Shown here: positions 1 through 10,958 of the stretch, piece by piece | How the letters are laid out: every line of letters begins with the position of its first letter | How positions within the stretch are numbered: the stretch's first letter is position 1 | Assembly (NCBI GenBank): GCA_037074705.1 | Contig: CM073590.1 | Location: 42,245,895 to 42,309,894 of the forward strand | DNA: 64,000 bases | Direction of reading: 5' to 3' | DNA from: Zhengitettix transpicula | Taxonomy: Eukaryota; Arthropoda; Insecta; Orthoptera; Tetrigidae | Program-made: the position numbers and the translations under genes | The notes under the pieces: model-generated | Seen by the model: the letters and a program-made list of their open reading frames with translations, nothing else | Databases searched by the model: none | What the model was told of the DNA's origin: nothing

Positions 1-2880
1 TAATTAAGCTTTCGTTTGATAATTTATTAATTCTTTTAATTAAGGGCGAGTCGGGTGATCATTACAATATATACTCGTAATTTTCATAGTTGTTTTATTG
101 AATTGGTATGTCGTAGACGTTTTACACGTTGTGTAACGTAAGGTCGTCAAGATCCCGCTGAGGAGTATGACAGTGAAATAATATACTCTGCGTGTTGCAT
201 AAACCAACTTCCCGTTGTAAGATTAACGTAACAGTACTGCGCTTTGCTGTAAATATCAGGGACTATCCTCAGACGTTAACATAACTTTCGGTACAGATGA
301 AGTTACACAGTCACATCAACATAGAAAAGTCTCAAAGATAAAACGGCTTTCTCTTGTTGAAACAGATTTCTCACTGAAATAAATTATTATAGACTGCATG
401 TTTCGTTTCTCATTTGAGTTTAACAGGAGGAAGATTTGTGCAAAGATATTGGTGTAAGTTTAATCAGATGAAAAGGAGCAATAGAGAACGGAAAATTGTC
501 CTGATCCCTTGGAAAGGGTTGATGGAAAACCCACATAATTGAAAGAGTGCTGATGAATCGTAAGTAAAAAAAAATTTCAATCAGAAGTAAATTTTTTTCA
601 TTTTTAAAAAAGTTACAGCATCCGTCTAATTTTTTTGTCAGACCTGGTATATAAAACTTTATAATTATTGAATTTAACTCGGCTTTCAACACCTATTGGT
701 TTTATCCTTTACAGTCTCCGCAGTTTTATTGCCTCTTTCTTAATTTTTATTTGTTTCTCCACCTTGCTCCTTCTTCTTTCCTAACCTATTGTTTGCCTTT
801 CGCTGGTTGTATGTAAAGTGTCTTTTCCAGCGTATAGTTCATGGCAATGGAACGCAGAGACTCGCGGGGCGTCCTTAAAAGCGGATCTACGCACAAACGA
901 GGAAATGTGACTGAATACCAATGAGGAGTCCTCGATTAAACTGGGAAATGAGACCATTCAGCGTGACCAGAATCCCTGTTCTCTCGTTGCTATCGAATTA
1001 AAACTAATTTTGAAGTTTTGCGCTTATTTCGTCGATTCTTACTGATAACTTCGAACCGGACTGCCGAAACTTTTACGTTTCTCAGTTCAAAAATAATTGT
1101 GGCAACTTTACATTATTTCCTGTATTTTTCCTTGAAAACTTTCAATGATATTGCACATTTCCCAAAACTCACAGCGAAACATCCAGGGTTCATGTTTTAT
1201 AACAAGTTATAAATATAATGTTTGTAATAAATAATAAATTTAAACTATAATGGAAATTTATGCTAAAATTAAGTCTTATTTTCGTTCTTATGTTACCATT
1301 CACAAAATAATAATTCGAAAAATTCTTAGAAAACTATTTACTGATTATTTTGCTACAGAGATAAAGCGTTACACAATTGGGATGAATGAGCGCAAAATAG
1401 ACTGCCACGATGTGTCAATTTACTGTTACGTTTAGTTATTTCTTTAGACAGGTTAGGCGTCTCTTAGCGTTTATATTGCAAATCAAAATTTTTAAAATAC
1501 GTTAAGAGTATACTCGTATGTAAAACATTCCCTTGGTTTTTCTCTAAATTAAAATTGATTTACAATTTTATTATTTAAACGGACAAATATTGAAATATTA
1601 TATTAAGATTATTCTGTTTCTCTTTTTTCAGCAATGATATACTTTCCCAAAGATAATGTTTCCACTTCATTGTTCAGTCTACGCTCATATTTCAAACTGA
1701 AATTAAGATTATTGACCGTTATAATGGTATGTGCTGTAGATTATCTAGTCTTCAGAAATGTGGTTAAAGTTTTAGTTTATAACATATCACAATGATTTAA
1801 ATCAACAACAGATGTAACAATATAGTTTTTTTTATGTCTCATAAATAGCTAGGTTATTAGCGATAATTGTATAGAATACATGCACATAATATAAGCATAA
1901 TACTTAAGTGCAAGTAGAGGTTACATTTGTTGGGGATTTATAGTTTGGCGTAGTAGTGTACTAAATGATTCATTTCTGAAATGCTGAGGAGCGGGTAATC
2001 GACTTAACGATGTATTCTCCCAGTATTTGTTCTCAGCCTCGTTTATAATTGATCCAAGACTCAATTATGTGCACTATAATTAACGATCCACGTATTTATT
2101 TAAATTCTTGTTCATGCTAACTATTTATAGATAAAATTATTTTTGGATTCATTTTTCAATATTTAGTTGAAATTATACTTTATTATGAATTCTATATTTA
2201 ATTTTAGAGGGATTACATATATATTTATTTATTCATTAATAGAGAAACATTCGGGTATTCGTGAACAGAAAAGGAAAACAGAAGAACATATTTTTATTTT
2301 CTTACATGTTGCAGATTTTAAGGTGGTTGATAAAATATGGTTATGTTTTTATAATATATACGTATTTATAGTGCTGTGTTTTTGTATCGGGTGTTTATAT
2401 ATGTACTCCAATGTTAGTTATTAATATTCTCTTATGATAGTGTGTATGAAATTCTTTGAAATAATCTATTTTGAACTAATTTTACACATTGGATTACATC
2501 GAAGTAATGTACCTCATGAAATTTGTACTTGTGCTAATTTCTTTGTCTGAGTAGTTATACATAAGAGATTATTCATACAGCATAAATAGCCGCTCTGAGA
2601 TTCTTTACTAGTAGATTAATGTGTTCCATCCAAGTTAATTTATTATCTGCAGAAAGCCGCAAGAATTTAGTACGCAGTCTCTTTTATCTTCTTGTCATTG
2701 TTCCAGTATTTTAAGGGTTATAGCATCATGTTGGTTGGTAATAATTACATATTAATATTCCATTAATGACAGACATTACACTTAACATAACTGTAATGTG
2801 TTATATATGATACATAGTTTTGGGTACAGCAATTACTTATATGTAAAAATAATCTTTTTGCGCTATTAGCTAAATTTGCA
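1..2880. other. AT-rich non-coding DNA
   Basis: I see no supportable gene here. Open frames are short, rich in Phe, Ile, Tyr and Lys codons as expected from A+T bias, and show no recognisable motif. One short stretch (about 574-608) repeats the end of the Penelope-type tail seen at 3541-3572 (TCAATCAGAAGTAA followed by a T-run and CATTTTTAA), so it is probably a terminal scrap of that element. The rest is probably intergenic or intronic. Confidence 0.6.
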
Positions 2881-2904
2881 TGTGTCGAAGACTATGGTTT
2901 GTGA

Positions 2905-3189
2905 ACTACTGTCCTACTGTCAATAATCCCCAATCACCTCAAGCCAAATGTTCTCGTACTTCCTTCCTACAAATTTCTACATCACAAATTCATCCAAATT
3001 TTCAAAGAATATCAAATATCCAACATTTACATTTTAAATCACAAGGACCCACTTGACACCTACAGCAAACATAGTGTTGTTTACAAAATATCTTGTTCTA
3101 ATTGTAAATCCTGCTACATATGGCAAACAAAACGTTCTCTTAATACACGTATCAAGGACATATATCTAATATCAAACTTCCCATATTGA
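2905..3189 (+). pseudogene. Penelope-like element, C-terminal GIY-YIG endonuclease fragment
   Basis: The frame is open from 2905 to a TGA at 3187-3189 (94 codons, no obvious own start). It reads through a linker with IPNHLKPNVLVLPSY and then VVYKISCSNC, a cysteine pair, YIWQTKRSLNTRIKD. This is the layout of the GIY-YIG nuclease domain that ends the Penelope-like retroelement protein: the family pattern is VYKIxCxxC ... YIGQTKRxLxxRixEH. The endonuclease nicks target DNA during retrotransposition. The usual YIG glycine is W here and the frame stops soon after the conserved Arg, so the copy is inactive. No reverse transcriptase lies directly upstream, so it is 5'-truncated. The element's 3' tail with a hammerhead-like motif follows at about 3270-3575. 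The GIY-YIG identification is made by eye, with good confidence. Confidence 0.8.
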
Positions 3190-3269
3190 TACCAGGTACA
3201 ATTCCAGACTCATTTCAGAGATGCTTCACAGTAAATCAAACATCACAGTTCTAAATGTACAGACACTAT

Positions 3270-3575
3270 GAAACTCAACAATTGCTATGATCCCTTATTA
3301 TTACGCTAAACCTTCTGCTTTCCCATTGTCGTTGCTCCCTTATTGTTACGCTAAACCTTCGGCTCTCCTATTGTCGTTGCGTTTTCGTCGCTTTTGAGTT
3401 TTGTCAACTGACAAGTGCAGTTGTGTCGCTCTAGGCTCTTCTTAGCACCTGATGAAAGGAACAAGGATCCTAGAAACGTTGTGTGGTATTGATATTATCA
3501 CTTATTTAGTCTGAATTGGCTATCTTTCTTATTAATTATTTTAAATCAGAAGTAATTTTTTTCATTTTTAATCAC
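3270..3575 (+). mobile_element. Penelope-like element 3' tail (family 1)
   Basis: This is the non-coding tail downstream of the GIY-YIG fragment. The motif CCTTATTRTTACGCTAAACC is repeated twice (about 3293 and 3339). The tail then runs through GAGTTTTGTCAACTGA, the hammerhead-like core at 3446-3485, and ends in TATTATCACTTATTTAGTCTGAAT and a T-rich end. The second half (3393-3535) recurs at 4613-4752 on the same strand, and its distal part recurs in reverse at 23140-23200 and 41262-41320. Multiple diverged copies with a shared 3' end show a dispersed retroelement family. Assignment to Penelope rests on adjacency to 2905-3189. Confidence 0.7.
3446..3485 (+). ncRNA. hammerhead-ribozyme-like motif H1 (PLE tail)
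   Basis: The core CTGATGA (3449-3455) is followed by a 17-nt segment that can pair AGGA with TCCT, and then GAAAC (3473-3477) and GTT. CAC immediately before the core can pair with GTG after GAAACGTT, giving a short stem I with U at the cleavage position. These match the conserved hammerhead positions C3-U4-G5-A6-N7-G8-A9 and G12-A13-A14. Hammerhead motifs with minimal stem III are established in Penelope-like elements. Stem II closes with an A-A mismatch, so activity is uncertain. Confidence 0.5.
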
Positions 3576-3579
3576 ATAT

Positions 3580-4605
3580 GGTTCAGCATCTTATTCCTGC
3601 CGTTTAACATTCAATAGAAATGTTTTGAAATGTTGTCCAGTGGAGTGACTTCACTGGAAGCATCTCCCACAAGCCTCTGAATGTATAATATATATAATAT
3701 TTCATACAATGTAGCTATTGTCCTAATGGACCGATTGTATGTAAAATGGAGTTAAAAAATTGGTGCTCTAGTAGAAGGGCGAATACTGTCTTCTTCGCTT
3801 GCTCCTTCTGCGCTAATGGCGTACGTACCGACGTACCTGTAAACCAAACAAATATACAGGGTGAGGCTCAAGTTCCTTCGTCTATTGAAAATAATACTTT
3901 CCCATGTTCAGTAAAACGCAGATATTAAATACAATTATTTTTCCGCATTCAGATATTCTGTTTCACCCTTGCTTGTGTCAACTAAGGATTCAAGGAATGA
4001 TCGCCATGGGAACTGGAGAAGAACGAAATCCGGAAATTCTTCTTAGGAATTAAACGGTATATACCTTTATATAAATAGTAATGGCCAAATAAGTATGAAA
4101 ATAAAAATGAGAAAATACAAAATATGTAATTTAAACTGTACGAAACACAACGGATCGTCCTGTGATATTTAAAATAACGAGGTACATCATCAATACAGCA
4201 TAATGTTGAAAATTCTATGTATAGAATATGTTTGTAATACTTAATTATTTTACATACTAATCACACGACGAAAAGTTCAATTTTGTGCAGTTTAAATTTG
4301 TATGAAGAATTTGTAATTTCACATTTTTTATTATTTAACATTTTTTCTTGACTTGTTTGGCCGTTAATAATTATATAATATCCTTTAAAATTGCCAGAAA
4401 ATTTTTAATATTAATATATTCCTTTATTTTACATTAGCTGTGCTCACCCGTCGTTGACGGACTATTAATTTATTGATATTACATGAAGTACAAATGAAAT
4501 TCCTAAATATTGTATTAATTTGAAGATAATCCTGTTTTCTCCCTCTTCACGCACGACGAAATATGTCATCATGTGGTACACATTCTCAACTTTATACAGC
4601 TCTTC
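3580..4605. other. AT-rich non-coding DNA
   Basis: A short frame at 3746-3928 has no recognisable motif. The remainder is A+T-rich with scattered stops. I see no gene. Confidence 0.55.
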
Positions 4606-4609
4606 CATC

Positions 4610-4760
4610 AATTGAGTTTTGTCAACTGAAAAGTGCAGTTTTGTCGCTCCAGGCTCTTCGCACCTGACGAAAGGAAGAAGGATCCCAGAAACGTTGTGTG
4701 GTATTTATATTATCACTTTTATGTCTGAATCGACTATCTTTCTCATTCATTACTTTCTTC
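4610..4760 (+). mobile_element. Penelope-like element tail fragment with hammerhead-like core H2
   Basis: The stretch 4613-4752 is a diverged second copy of 3393-3535: GAGTTTTGTCAACTGA, GTCGCTCCAGGCTCTTCG, then CACCTGACGA (core CTGACGA at 4664-4670), GGAAGAAGGATCCC, GAAAC (4688-4692) and GTTGTGTGG. The differences are mostly transitions. The variable core position 7 is T in H1 and C here, which the hammerhead fold tolerates. The copy is truncated upstream, as it has no coding part. Confidence 0.65.
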
Positions 4761-6500
4761 CATCAAGTGTTTCAGCTTATTTCTGTACTTTCGCATAATA
4801 TATCATCCACCACAACGACTTCACTATTCTCCACTCATTAATACAATGCTTTCACATACTTCGCCACTTCAACAAGAATGGAGCGAATATTCTATATACG
4901 TGGTCTCGTATACAGACGGCCCTGCATATCATATGAAATTCACTGCAGTTAATTTTGTTTTATTAGCATACGTCCCCCATTCACTTGAAATTCATACGTG
5001 TTTTTCACACAATAAACACATTCAGTCTTATTAATCGAAGGACAATGCAGTTATGTTGTTTATAATGAAATGATATTGCTTAAGAAATAATAATTAAAAA
5101 TTGTTTTAAATTTATTGTAAGACCCCACACTCAAATTCGGCAAACTATAATAGTTTATGTTGTTACCTCAGAAAGTAGTAATAATACATACTGAACTCTT
5201 TTCAGCCTTCTTTTTTAGTTTTGTCCATTGAAAAAGGGTCGCCAAACATACATTAGATTTTTTATGTAGGTTATCGTCATTCGTTGTAATGCATTTGGTC
5301 ATTTTAATTACCACGTTTGTTTTGAAGTGATTATCGCCACCTTTTCATTCACGAAAAACTGTTTAATGTAGAAGCACGATAGATATTACAATTAATAGAT
5401 TAACCCTTCAACTCGCTGTACGAAAAACGTGCTTGATTCGCAAGGACAATAAAAGCAGTAAAGAGTCTTATAATGGACGAAACACAAGTATAATGTTGTT
5501 TTAGCAGTATTATATACGCATACGGTCCGTAAAAAATATTTGCCATTATAATATGTTCGGCGCAAAGAAATATATTAACTACGGTAATTTATTTTCTGTA
5601 CTGGTTCTCTTCTTGTAGGGCTTACATTTTTGCAAAAAGTTTCGTATACTTCAAATGTACACGAATGTATTTTCTTTAAGCTACATAAATGACAATTTAA
5701 TAAAACTTGTCGCAGCCGAGTTAGTAAGAGAATGCCAGTAATTCAAAGCAATAACATGTAATCGTTCATATGCGGATGAGTACAGTGATAGTAAATATAT
5801 TTTCTTTCAATTTATTGATGTTACGAATACTGAAAGAACTGAATTTGTAACAATGTACAAGCTCACTTGACCAAGTTTGTGTGGCATTAAACAAGTAGTA
5901 GCGAAGCGCGTGTAAATTCTTCGGATCTGCATGTTTTCCAAGAAGTCTGTAAGTAGGTTACCATTGAATATAACGTGTACGGGGGAGTGAAATTTATGCA
6001 GACGCGTGTTTGGAGATTAGTGCTGAAGCACGTGGTCCTTCCCGGAGCGGAGCGGGACACTCCGAGCAGTATTGGAGAGCATTGTCATGCAAAATACCTG
6101 CATGGCTCACAATCCCGCCTCCGTCCAACACACAAAACAGTCTCTCTCTCAGAAATTCAATACCAAAATAATAGGATCTTTGTCGATCACATCTCGGTTG
6201 ACAGGAGGGTTTTGCTACGCGAATTAATGCACCCCTCCTTCATTTTTTACTACTTCTTCTACCTGTATCGTATTCCTTTCAAGTGAGCCTACGCGAACAG
6301 GTTTCAAATGATTTTGTGAAGGAATCAGTTTTAATAGGAATCTACGATCTTCCGATTTATAAGTCTGGACAAATCATCATTGTTTTACAAACCATTAAAT
6401 AACTCACCGCGGTATTTATTTACTCAGGAAATGATCCAATTAGGTAGGTACCATACAATTATTACCGTAATTGAACAGAATGGGAGAGCTTAGCTTAACA
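4761..6500. other. AT-rich non-coding DNA
   Basis: No gene can be supported. A 103-codon frame at 5975-6286 covers a slightly GC-richer patch but shows no domain, no repeat and no splice context that I recognise. Confidence 0.5.
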
Positions 6501-6519
6501 ATAACGGAGCAACGACATT

Positions 6520-8140
6520 GAAAAACAGAAGGTTTATTCTCAACAGGTGGAAACAAAATATTTTATTGAACCATCCACATTTTACTCCTTATTCCAACAT
6601 TTCCAGACCTAATGCCCTTCCTAAAATACACAAACCTTACCTATCTTTAGAAGTTTTATTGCTTCTACTGGCAGTCCCTTACACAACATTTCTTCCAACA
6701 TTCATAATATGTTTTCTAAAGACCTCAATGAACACACCCATTATTCTGTTAAAAATTCTTACCATTTTATTGATAAAATCAAGCACCTCACCGTCCCTCA
6801 TGACCACTCTTTAATTTCTCTTGATGTCGTTTCCTTATTCAACTCTATTCCCAATGATTTAGTTATTAACAGTTTCATAAACAGATGGCCCATTTTCAAT
6901 CAATATACTGTAATAATTAAATATATTATGATAATGGATGGGCGCTTTTAAATGAACAACTTAAGTGAAAGTTATTAAACAAGATTTATTATCAATTTTA
7001 TAACAAGTATATAATACACAAAATATTTGGGATCTCAGGGTCTTGATCTGAGTTTGATAAATGGCAGAATTTAAATACTCAAAATTACATTTACTTTTTA
7101 TGGAAATCAATGCGTCTGAACATAAACGAAATTTGTTGCGGAAGAAATAATACTAAAGATTGAATTTAACAATTTCAAATTTATCAAGAGTTAACGATCT
7201 CATTTTATCGATAATTAAATAATTAAAGAGCGATCTGACTTTTATCTTTTAAACACGGTTTACAAATTATTTTAAAGTTTTCTCTACGTCGGCCGCCCAG
7301 GTCTCATTTTTAGTTTTTCGTGCACAATTTTGGGGACATCACTGATTCTAAGTTCTCACAGACTCTAATTGGCGTTGTTTGTTAGTTGGTTTACCACAAA
7401 TTGGTTGGTTCTCGATGCTTTACTGCAACCTGGATTTGTAGATCTCGTGGCTTTAGTTGACAATGGACTTCATTGGTTTGTCTGAATATTGCTTTACTTT
7501 TTAATAACTGAAAGCATGTTTGTGACTGGGCCACAATCTTTCGTTCTGACTGCCGACTGTAAAACTTTCAATGAGTTCTTTTCGTCCGTTCTATTCGCTG
7601 TCTGCTGACCGACTGTACTGTTCAAATTTTCGTGACTTGGAATTTTAGTCTTTTCTCCTCGTTGCCTACGGCCCGACTGTACTCTTCGTCTCGTAGATTT
7701 TGAGCGCCTAGAACCTTCTCTCAACTGATCAACAATGTTTTCTTTCCCTCGCCGGATTGTTGCGGCGTCCACTCTATATCCACTAATAATGAGTCCTCTA
7801 CAATCCAACTTTCCAATTAGAACAATGTCTTAATTACCAATTACTACAATAGTTCATGAAATGTTAGTCATTATAGATCTAATCCTTTTCCACTTATTTG
7901 TAGTTTAATCTCATTCTCACTATCAACAATTCAAAGTTTCTGCCATGGGAAGCCCCATTAGTCCTTTTTTTGCTGAGATAGTCGTGAGAGAGTATGAAAT
8001 TCTTGTCTTTCTCTACTTCCTGTCCAATCTCTTTGCTACATCAGATATGTAGATGACATTTGTTTATTCTCAAATCAACCTGATAGTCAGTACATTCAAT
8101 AATTATCATCCCAACTTTCAATTCACCCATGAAATTTAAT
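6520..8140 (+). pseudogene. Penelope-like reverse transcriptase, frameshifted and split by an insertion
   Basis: Several reverse-transcriptase motifs occur in order. ALPKIHKP (about 6631-6654, the Penelope-type palm motif) is followed after a frame change by ASTGSPLHNIS and VKNSYHFIDKI. LISLDVVSLFNSIPNDL (about 6811-6861) then carries the first catalytic aspartate region, and ends near FINRW. About 1 kb of unrelated DNA intervenes. The same protein then resumes with SAMGSPISPFFAEIVV (7939-7986) and, in another frame, RYVDDI (8043-8060), the catalytic YVDD box, followed by YHPNFQFTHE. In intact elements these motifs are one continuous domain of the retrotransposition enzyme. At least three frame changes and the nested insertion make this a dead copy. 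It may belong with the GIY-YIG piece at 2905-3189, but order and spacing do not prove that. Confidence 0.85.
6918..7850 (-). mobile_element. LTR-like unit L1 nested inside the Penelope reverse transcriptase
   Basis: This block interrupts the reverse-transcriptase reading between FINRW and SAMGSP. It shares layout with L2, L3 and L4: an edge with TGTAATAAT and A/T runs, a tRNA-Lys-like piece (TGGGCGCT at about 6938), a hairpin-like TCTCAGGGTCTTGATCTGAG (7034-7053), ATCTGACTTTTATCTTTTAA and GGTTTACAAATTA (about 7222-7270), then a GC-richer half. Within that half CCGACTGTA recurs about every 60 bp (7551, 7611, 7673). I infer an LTR, probably a solo LTR in minus orientation. Exact ends and target duplication could not be fixed. 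Confidence 0.5.
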
Positions 8141-8309
8141 ATACCCATTCTCTTAATGCAACTGCCCGTTGACAGTTTCCTCCATTATCCCGAGATTTAC
8201 ATTATGCAGCTGCAGTTCCTTAGTTAGCAAATATCTAGCCACTCTGTCTTGTCCCAAAGCCGACAATCGAGACAGGTCTAATTGGTCTTTGCACCCTCAA
8301 TTACTTTAG

Positions 8310-8585
8310 ACTTGTCTTCTCACCCCCACTCGCACGTGCGCTGTTCTAAATTCTCCAGACCGCCCAAACTGCACCCTCAAGACCTAAGTAAACATGCTAC
8401 CAAAATTGTCCTCCGGCAGTCCAGCCCATTAATCAGCAACAATGCCTGCCTTAACAGATTTATTTTGCGACAGGCCACCCGCATGTGCATTGCTCTGAAT
8501 TCTCAATACCAATCCTAACTACACAATATTGCAAACTGTCCTCCGGCAGTCCAGACCATTAATCAGAAACAATGCCTGCCTTTCA
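8310..8585 (+). repeat. two-unit direct repeat, period about 130 bp
   Basis: TGTCCTCCGGCAGTCCAG followed by CCATTAATCAG and AACAATGCCTGCCTT occurs at 8407-8453 and again at 8537-8583, exactly 130 bp apart. The upstream halves also align (CACGTGCGCTGTTCTAAATT versus CATGTGCATTGCTCTGAATT). The repeat lies between the Penelope fragment and LTR-like unit L2. A 78-codon frame at 8282-8518 spans it but gives no recognisable protein. It may be part of the Penelope element's downstream region or of another element's regulatory repeats. Confidence 0.7.
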
Positions 8586-8589
8586 AGGC

Positions 8590-9091
8590 ATTACAATATA
8601 TATATATTATTATTATCATATAATATATACGCATAAACAATTTAAAATGAAACAGTGCCCCACGTTGGTGAAGCCAAAAATATAGTATATAAGTTAAATT
8701 AAAGTTTTTATAAACAGTATGGCCCACGTTGGTTAAGCCAAAAAATGTAGTATATACAAATTTAAAGGTACAATTAAATTTATGCGTCAATTTAAATTAT
8801 TTTAATTTTTTAAATGAGAGGATGTTAATAAATAAGATTTTTAGTTAATTAAACAAATACATTAATTTATTATATGCACAAAGAATTCAAGTTACAAAAT
8901 TTTTACTCTTTCTCTCAGGATCTTTATCTGGGCCTTTAAATAAAGAAAGGTATTACTCTTCTTAAACAATAAAATCACTGTAAAGTTATGCCAATACACA
9001 AATATTTAAAATATTCAAAAATCCGAAATCTGACGATTTTATCTTTAACTAACAGTTTACAATTAATAATTTAATTAATGTATCACCTACA

Positions 9092-9142
<51 letters not shown>

Positions 9143-9400
9143 ACCAGGACAATCAATTTTTACCTCGTTCAGACACTTTCACACACTTCACTTTTAATAT
9201 CAGGCCTTGTTTTACACTGATTCTACTCTTCACTTTAAAATTTGGCAAGATTGGCTGTATTTTGATGACTGCTCCGCTCCACAATAATTTATCAATGTTA
9301 TCCTGGAACAATTCCTCCACGAAGATTTTGTAAAGTTCTATTCTGACTTTCCAATATTTACGATGCAATACTTCCGTGAATGTTTTACTTTGTATTAATT
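8590..9400 (-). mobile_element. LTR-like unit L2 with tRNA-Lys-like sequence
   Basis: GCCCCACGTTGGTGAAGCCA at 8656-8675 and a second copy, GCCCACGTTGGTTAAGCC, at 8721-8738 form a 65-bp tandem pair. The unit then runs through GGATGTTAATAAATAAGATTT, TCTCTCAGGATCTTTATCTG (8912-8931), AAATCTGACGATTTTATCTT, AGTTTACAATTAATAATTTA, a (CT)n tract and ACACTTCACTTT. The same order recurs at 27840-28490 (L4). GCCCCACGTTGG matches the 3' end of animal tRNA-Lys, so in reverse complement it resembles the primer binding site next to a 5' LTR. That reading puts the LTR to the right, transcribed leftwards. No gag-pol is present. Confidence 0.5.
9094..9139. repeat. (CT)n microsatellite
   Basis: This is an uninterrupted CT dinucleotide tract of about 45 bp inside LTR-like unit L2. 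The aligned position in L4 has only CAGTTTCTCTGGTATCAGGG, so the tract expanded after the copies diverged. Confidence 0.95.
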
Positions 9401-9639
9401 CACAACTTTATCTGGTAATACATTAACGACGTCTGTTCAAGTTTTATTTGTTCCGTCCTAGGCAATGTTTCGCCGCCAACTGTTCTATACATCCCTCTCA
9501 GCGTGCCTTGGTCTACTATACCTTAGGCCTCTTCCATTGTCCAATTTTTGTATGTGATTTGTGTCTGTTTGCCGATAACAATCCAAATCCACAATTTCTT
9601 TTAATTATTTATTATTAATTGCCTTTTAATTACTGCAAT

Positions 9640-10650
9640 ATATATATTGTAATAATCATTTTTGATTAATGAAATTTGCCCCACGTTGTGGTAGCCATTT
9701 TATGTAATACCTCAAATATAAATAAAACTACCAATTTTAACCAACAATTATCATTTATGAAGCACAATTTTCACAATTACACAATCTGATGAAATTTTAT
9801 AGAATCAAAACAATTTTATTTACCTAGAATACATTTTAAATAATTGGACTCGGTACCCTCAAGGTCATTACTGGGTTGTTAAGGAAATGGAACAAAATGT
9901 TACAATTAAACAAATACAGTTACAATAGATGAAAAACGAAATGATTGAAATGATTTAAACGAGTGAAACGAATGAAACGAAAGTAACGAAATCTGACACT
10001 TTTTACCCTTTATTAGCAATTTACAATTATTAATTCAGAAAAAAAAACTTACACGCTCTCTGGTCCACACACTCACTTCATACAGGCTTAAAAGGCACCA
10101 GGCTGCGCCCACACTCTGCTATCACAGCCACCTCCTCTTGACGACGTCACCCTCTCGTAGAATTCAAATACCTCTGCTGGCAGACAGACCTCCACGATGA
10201 AACTCCCACCTGTTGACGACTGATGTCCAGCTGATTACTCTCGGCCACGTAGCTTGGCCTACCATCCGATGATCTCTCCCCGCTGACACGTCCGTCTCCA
10301 GTCCACACGTAATGATAATGCTCTCCCCGCTGACACGTCCGTCTCATCTCCCTACTGAATGCTAAAAATCTCCTTGCTGTTCATAACATTGTTTCGGCCA
10401 CTTTACCTTGGCCTTACGTCCGTCCCTGCGTACCTGCACCATCGCTTTCCCCGCTGACACGTCCGTCTCCTCTCCAACCGAAAATAATGAGTCTCTGCTG
10501 TCCAACTGCCTTCTTATTTATATCCGGGCTCCAGAATCTTCCCTTGTTTTCACAGTTTTTTGCATTTTCACTTTCGCCAAACAAACACCATCTGTTGCCG
10601 TTCTCCCGCTCCGAGAGCCACTCAATCAATTAAATTAAACGTTTCTTTTT
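9640..10650 (-). mobile_element. LTR-like unit L3
   Basis: This is the third member of the family. It has GCCCCACGTTGTGGTAGCCA at 9677-9696, followed by TGTAATACC, a CTCAAGGTCATTACTGG segment at the place of the L2 hairpin, AAATCTGACACTTTTTACCC and AGCAATTTACAATTATTAAT, then a GC-rich half with tandem repeats. L2 and L3 lie next to each other in the same orientation. They are too diverged to be the two LTRs of one recent insertion. Confidence 0.45.
10200..10475. repeat. degenerate minisatellite, CCCCGCTGACACGTCCGTCT units
   Basis: TCCCCGCTGACACGTCCGTC occurs three times (10277, 10323 and 10448). The flanks CGGCCACGTAGCTTGGCCT and CGGCCACTTTACCTTGGCCT show that two of the copies belong to a longer unit of roughly 170 bp. 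The array sits in the GC-rich half of L3, as the CCGACTGTA array does in L1. In LTRs such arrays often lie in the U3 promoter region; that role is inferred here. Confidence 0.75.
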
Positions 10651-10936
10651 AATATAATTACATCGTCCAACAACCTTCTGTAATTATGAATTAGGATTCC
10701 GTCGTCCATAATCAATTAGCCCTAAGAGCTGAAAAACGCCCCAATTATTAGTCCTTCCCCTCTCTAAAAGTCACTTATCCGTCATTTTATCATTATTTTT
10801 TATATGTTCAAATCACTCAAGGATCCCCAGTCTGAGTTCGTAAACAAATCTGACAAAAATAAGAACAGAATTCCTGTCCTGAGCTGGATATTACAATATA
10901 TTTCAAAATTCATCTTAAATTAATATTATTATATGT

Positions 10937-10958
10937 ATATATATATATATATATATAT
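10937..10958. repeat. (TA)n microsatellite
   Basis: Perfect TA tract, just right of LTR-like unit L3. Confidence 0.95.

Noticed and set aside
7494..7808. Arg/Lys-rich 104-codon minus-strand protein
   Set aside because: It lies in the repeat half of LTR-like unit L1, and its sequence is driven by the CCGACTGTA tandem units.
10276..10472. CRISPR-like array
   Set aside because: Three degenerate units with irregular spacing inside a retroelement-like unit of a eukaryotic genome; no spacer structure.
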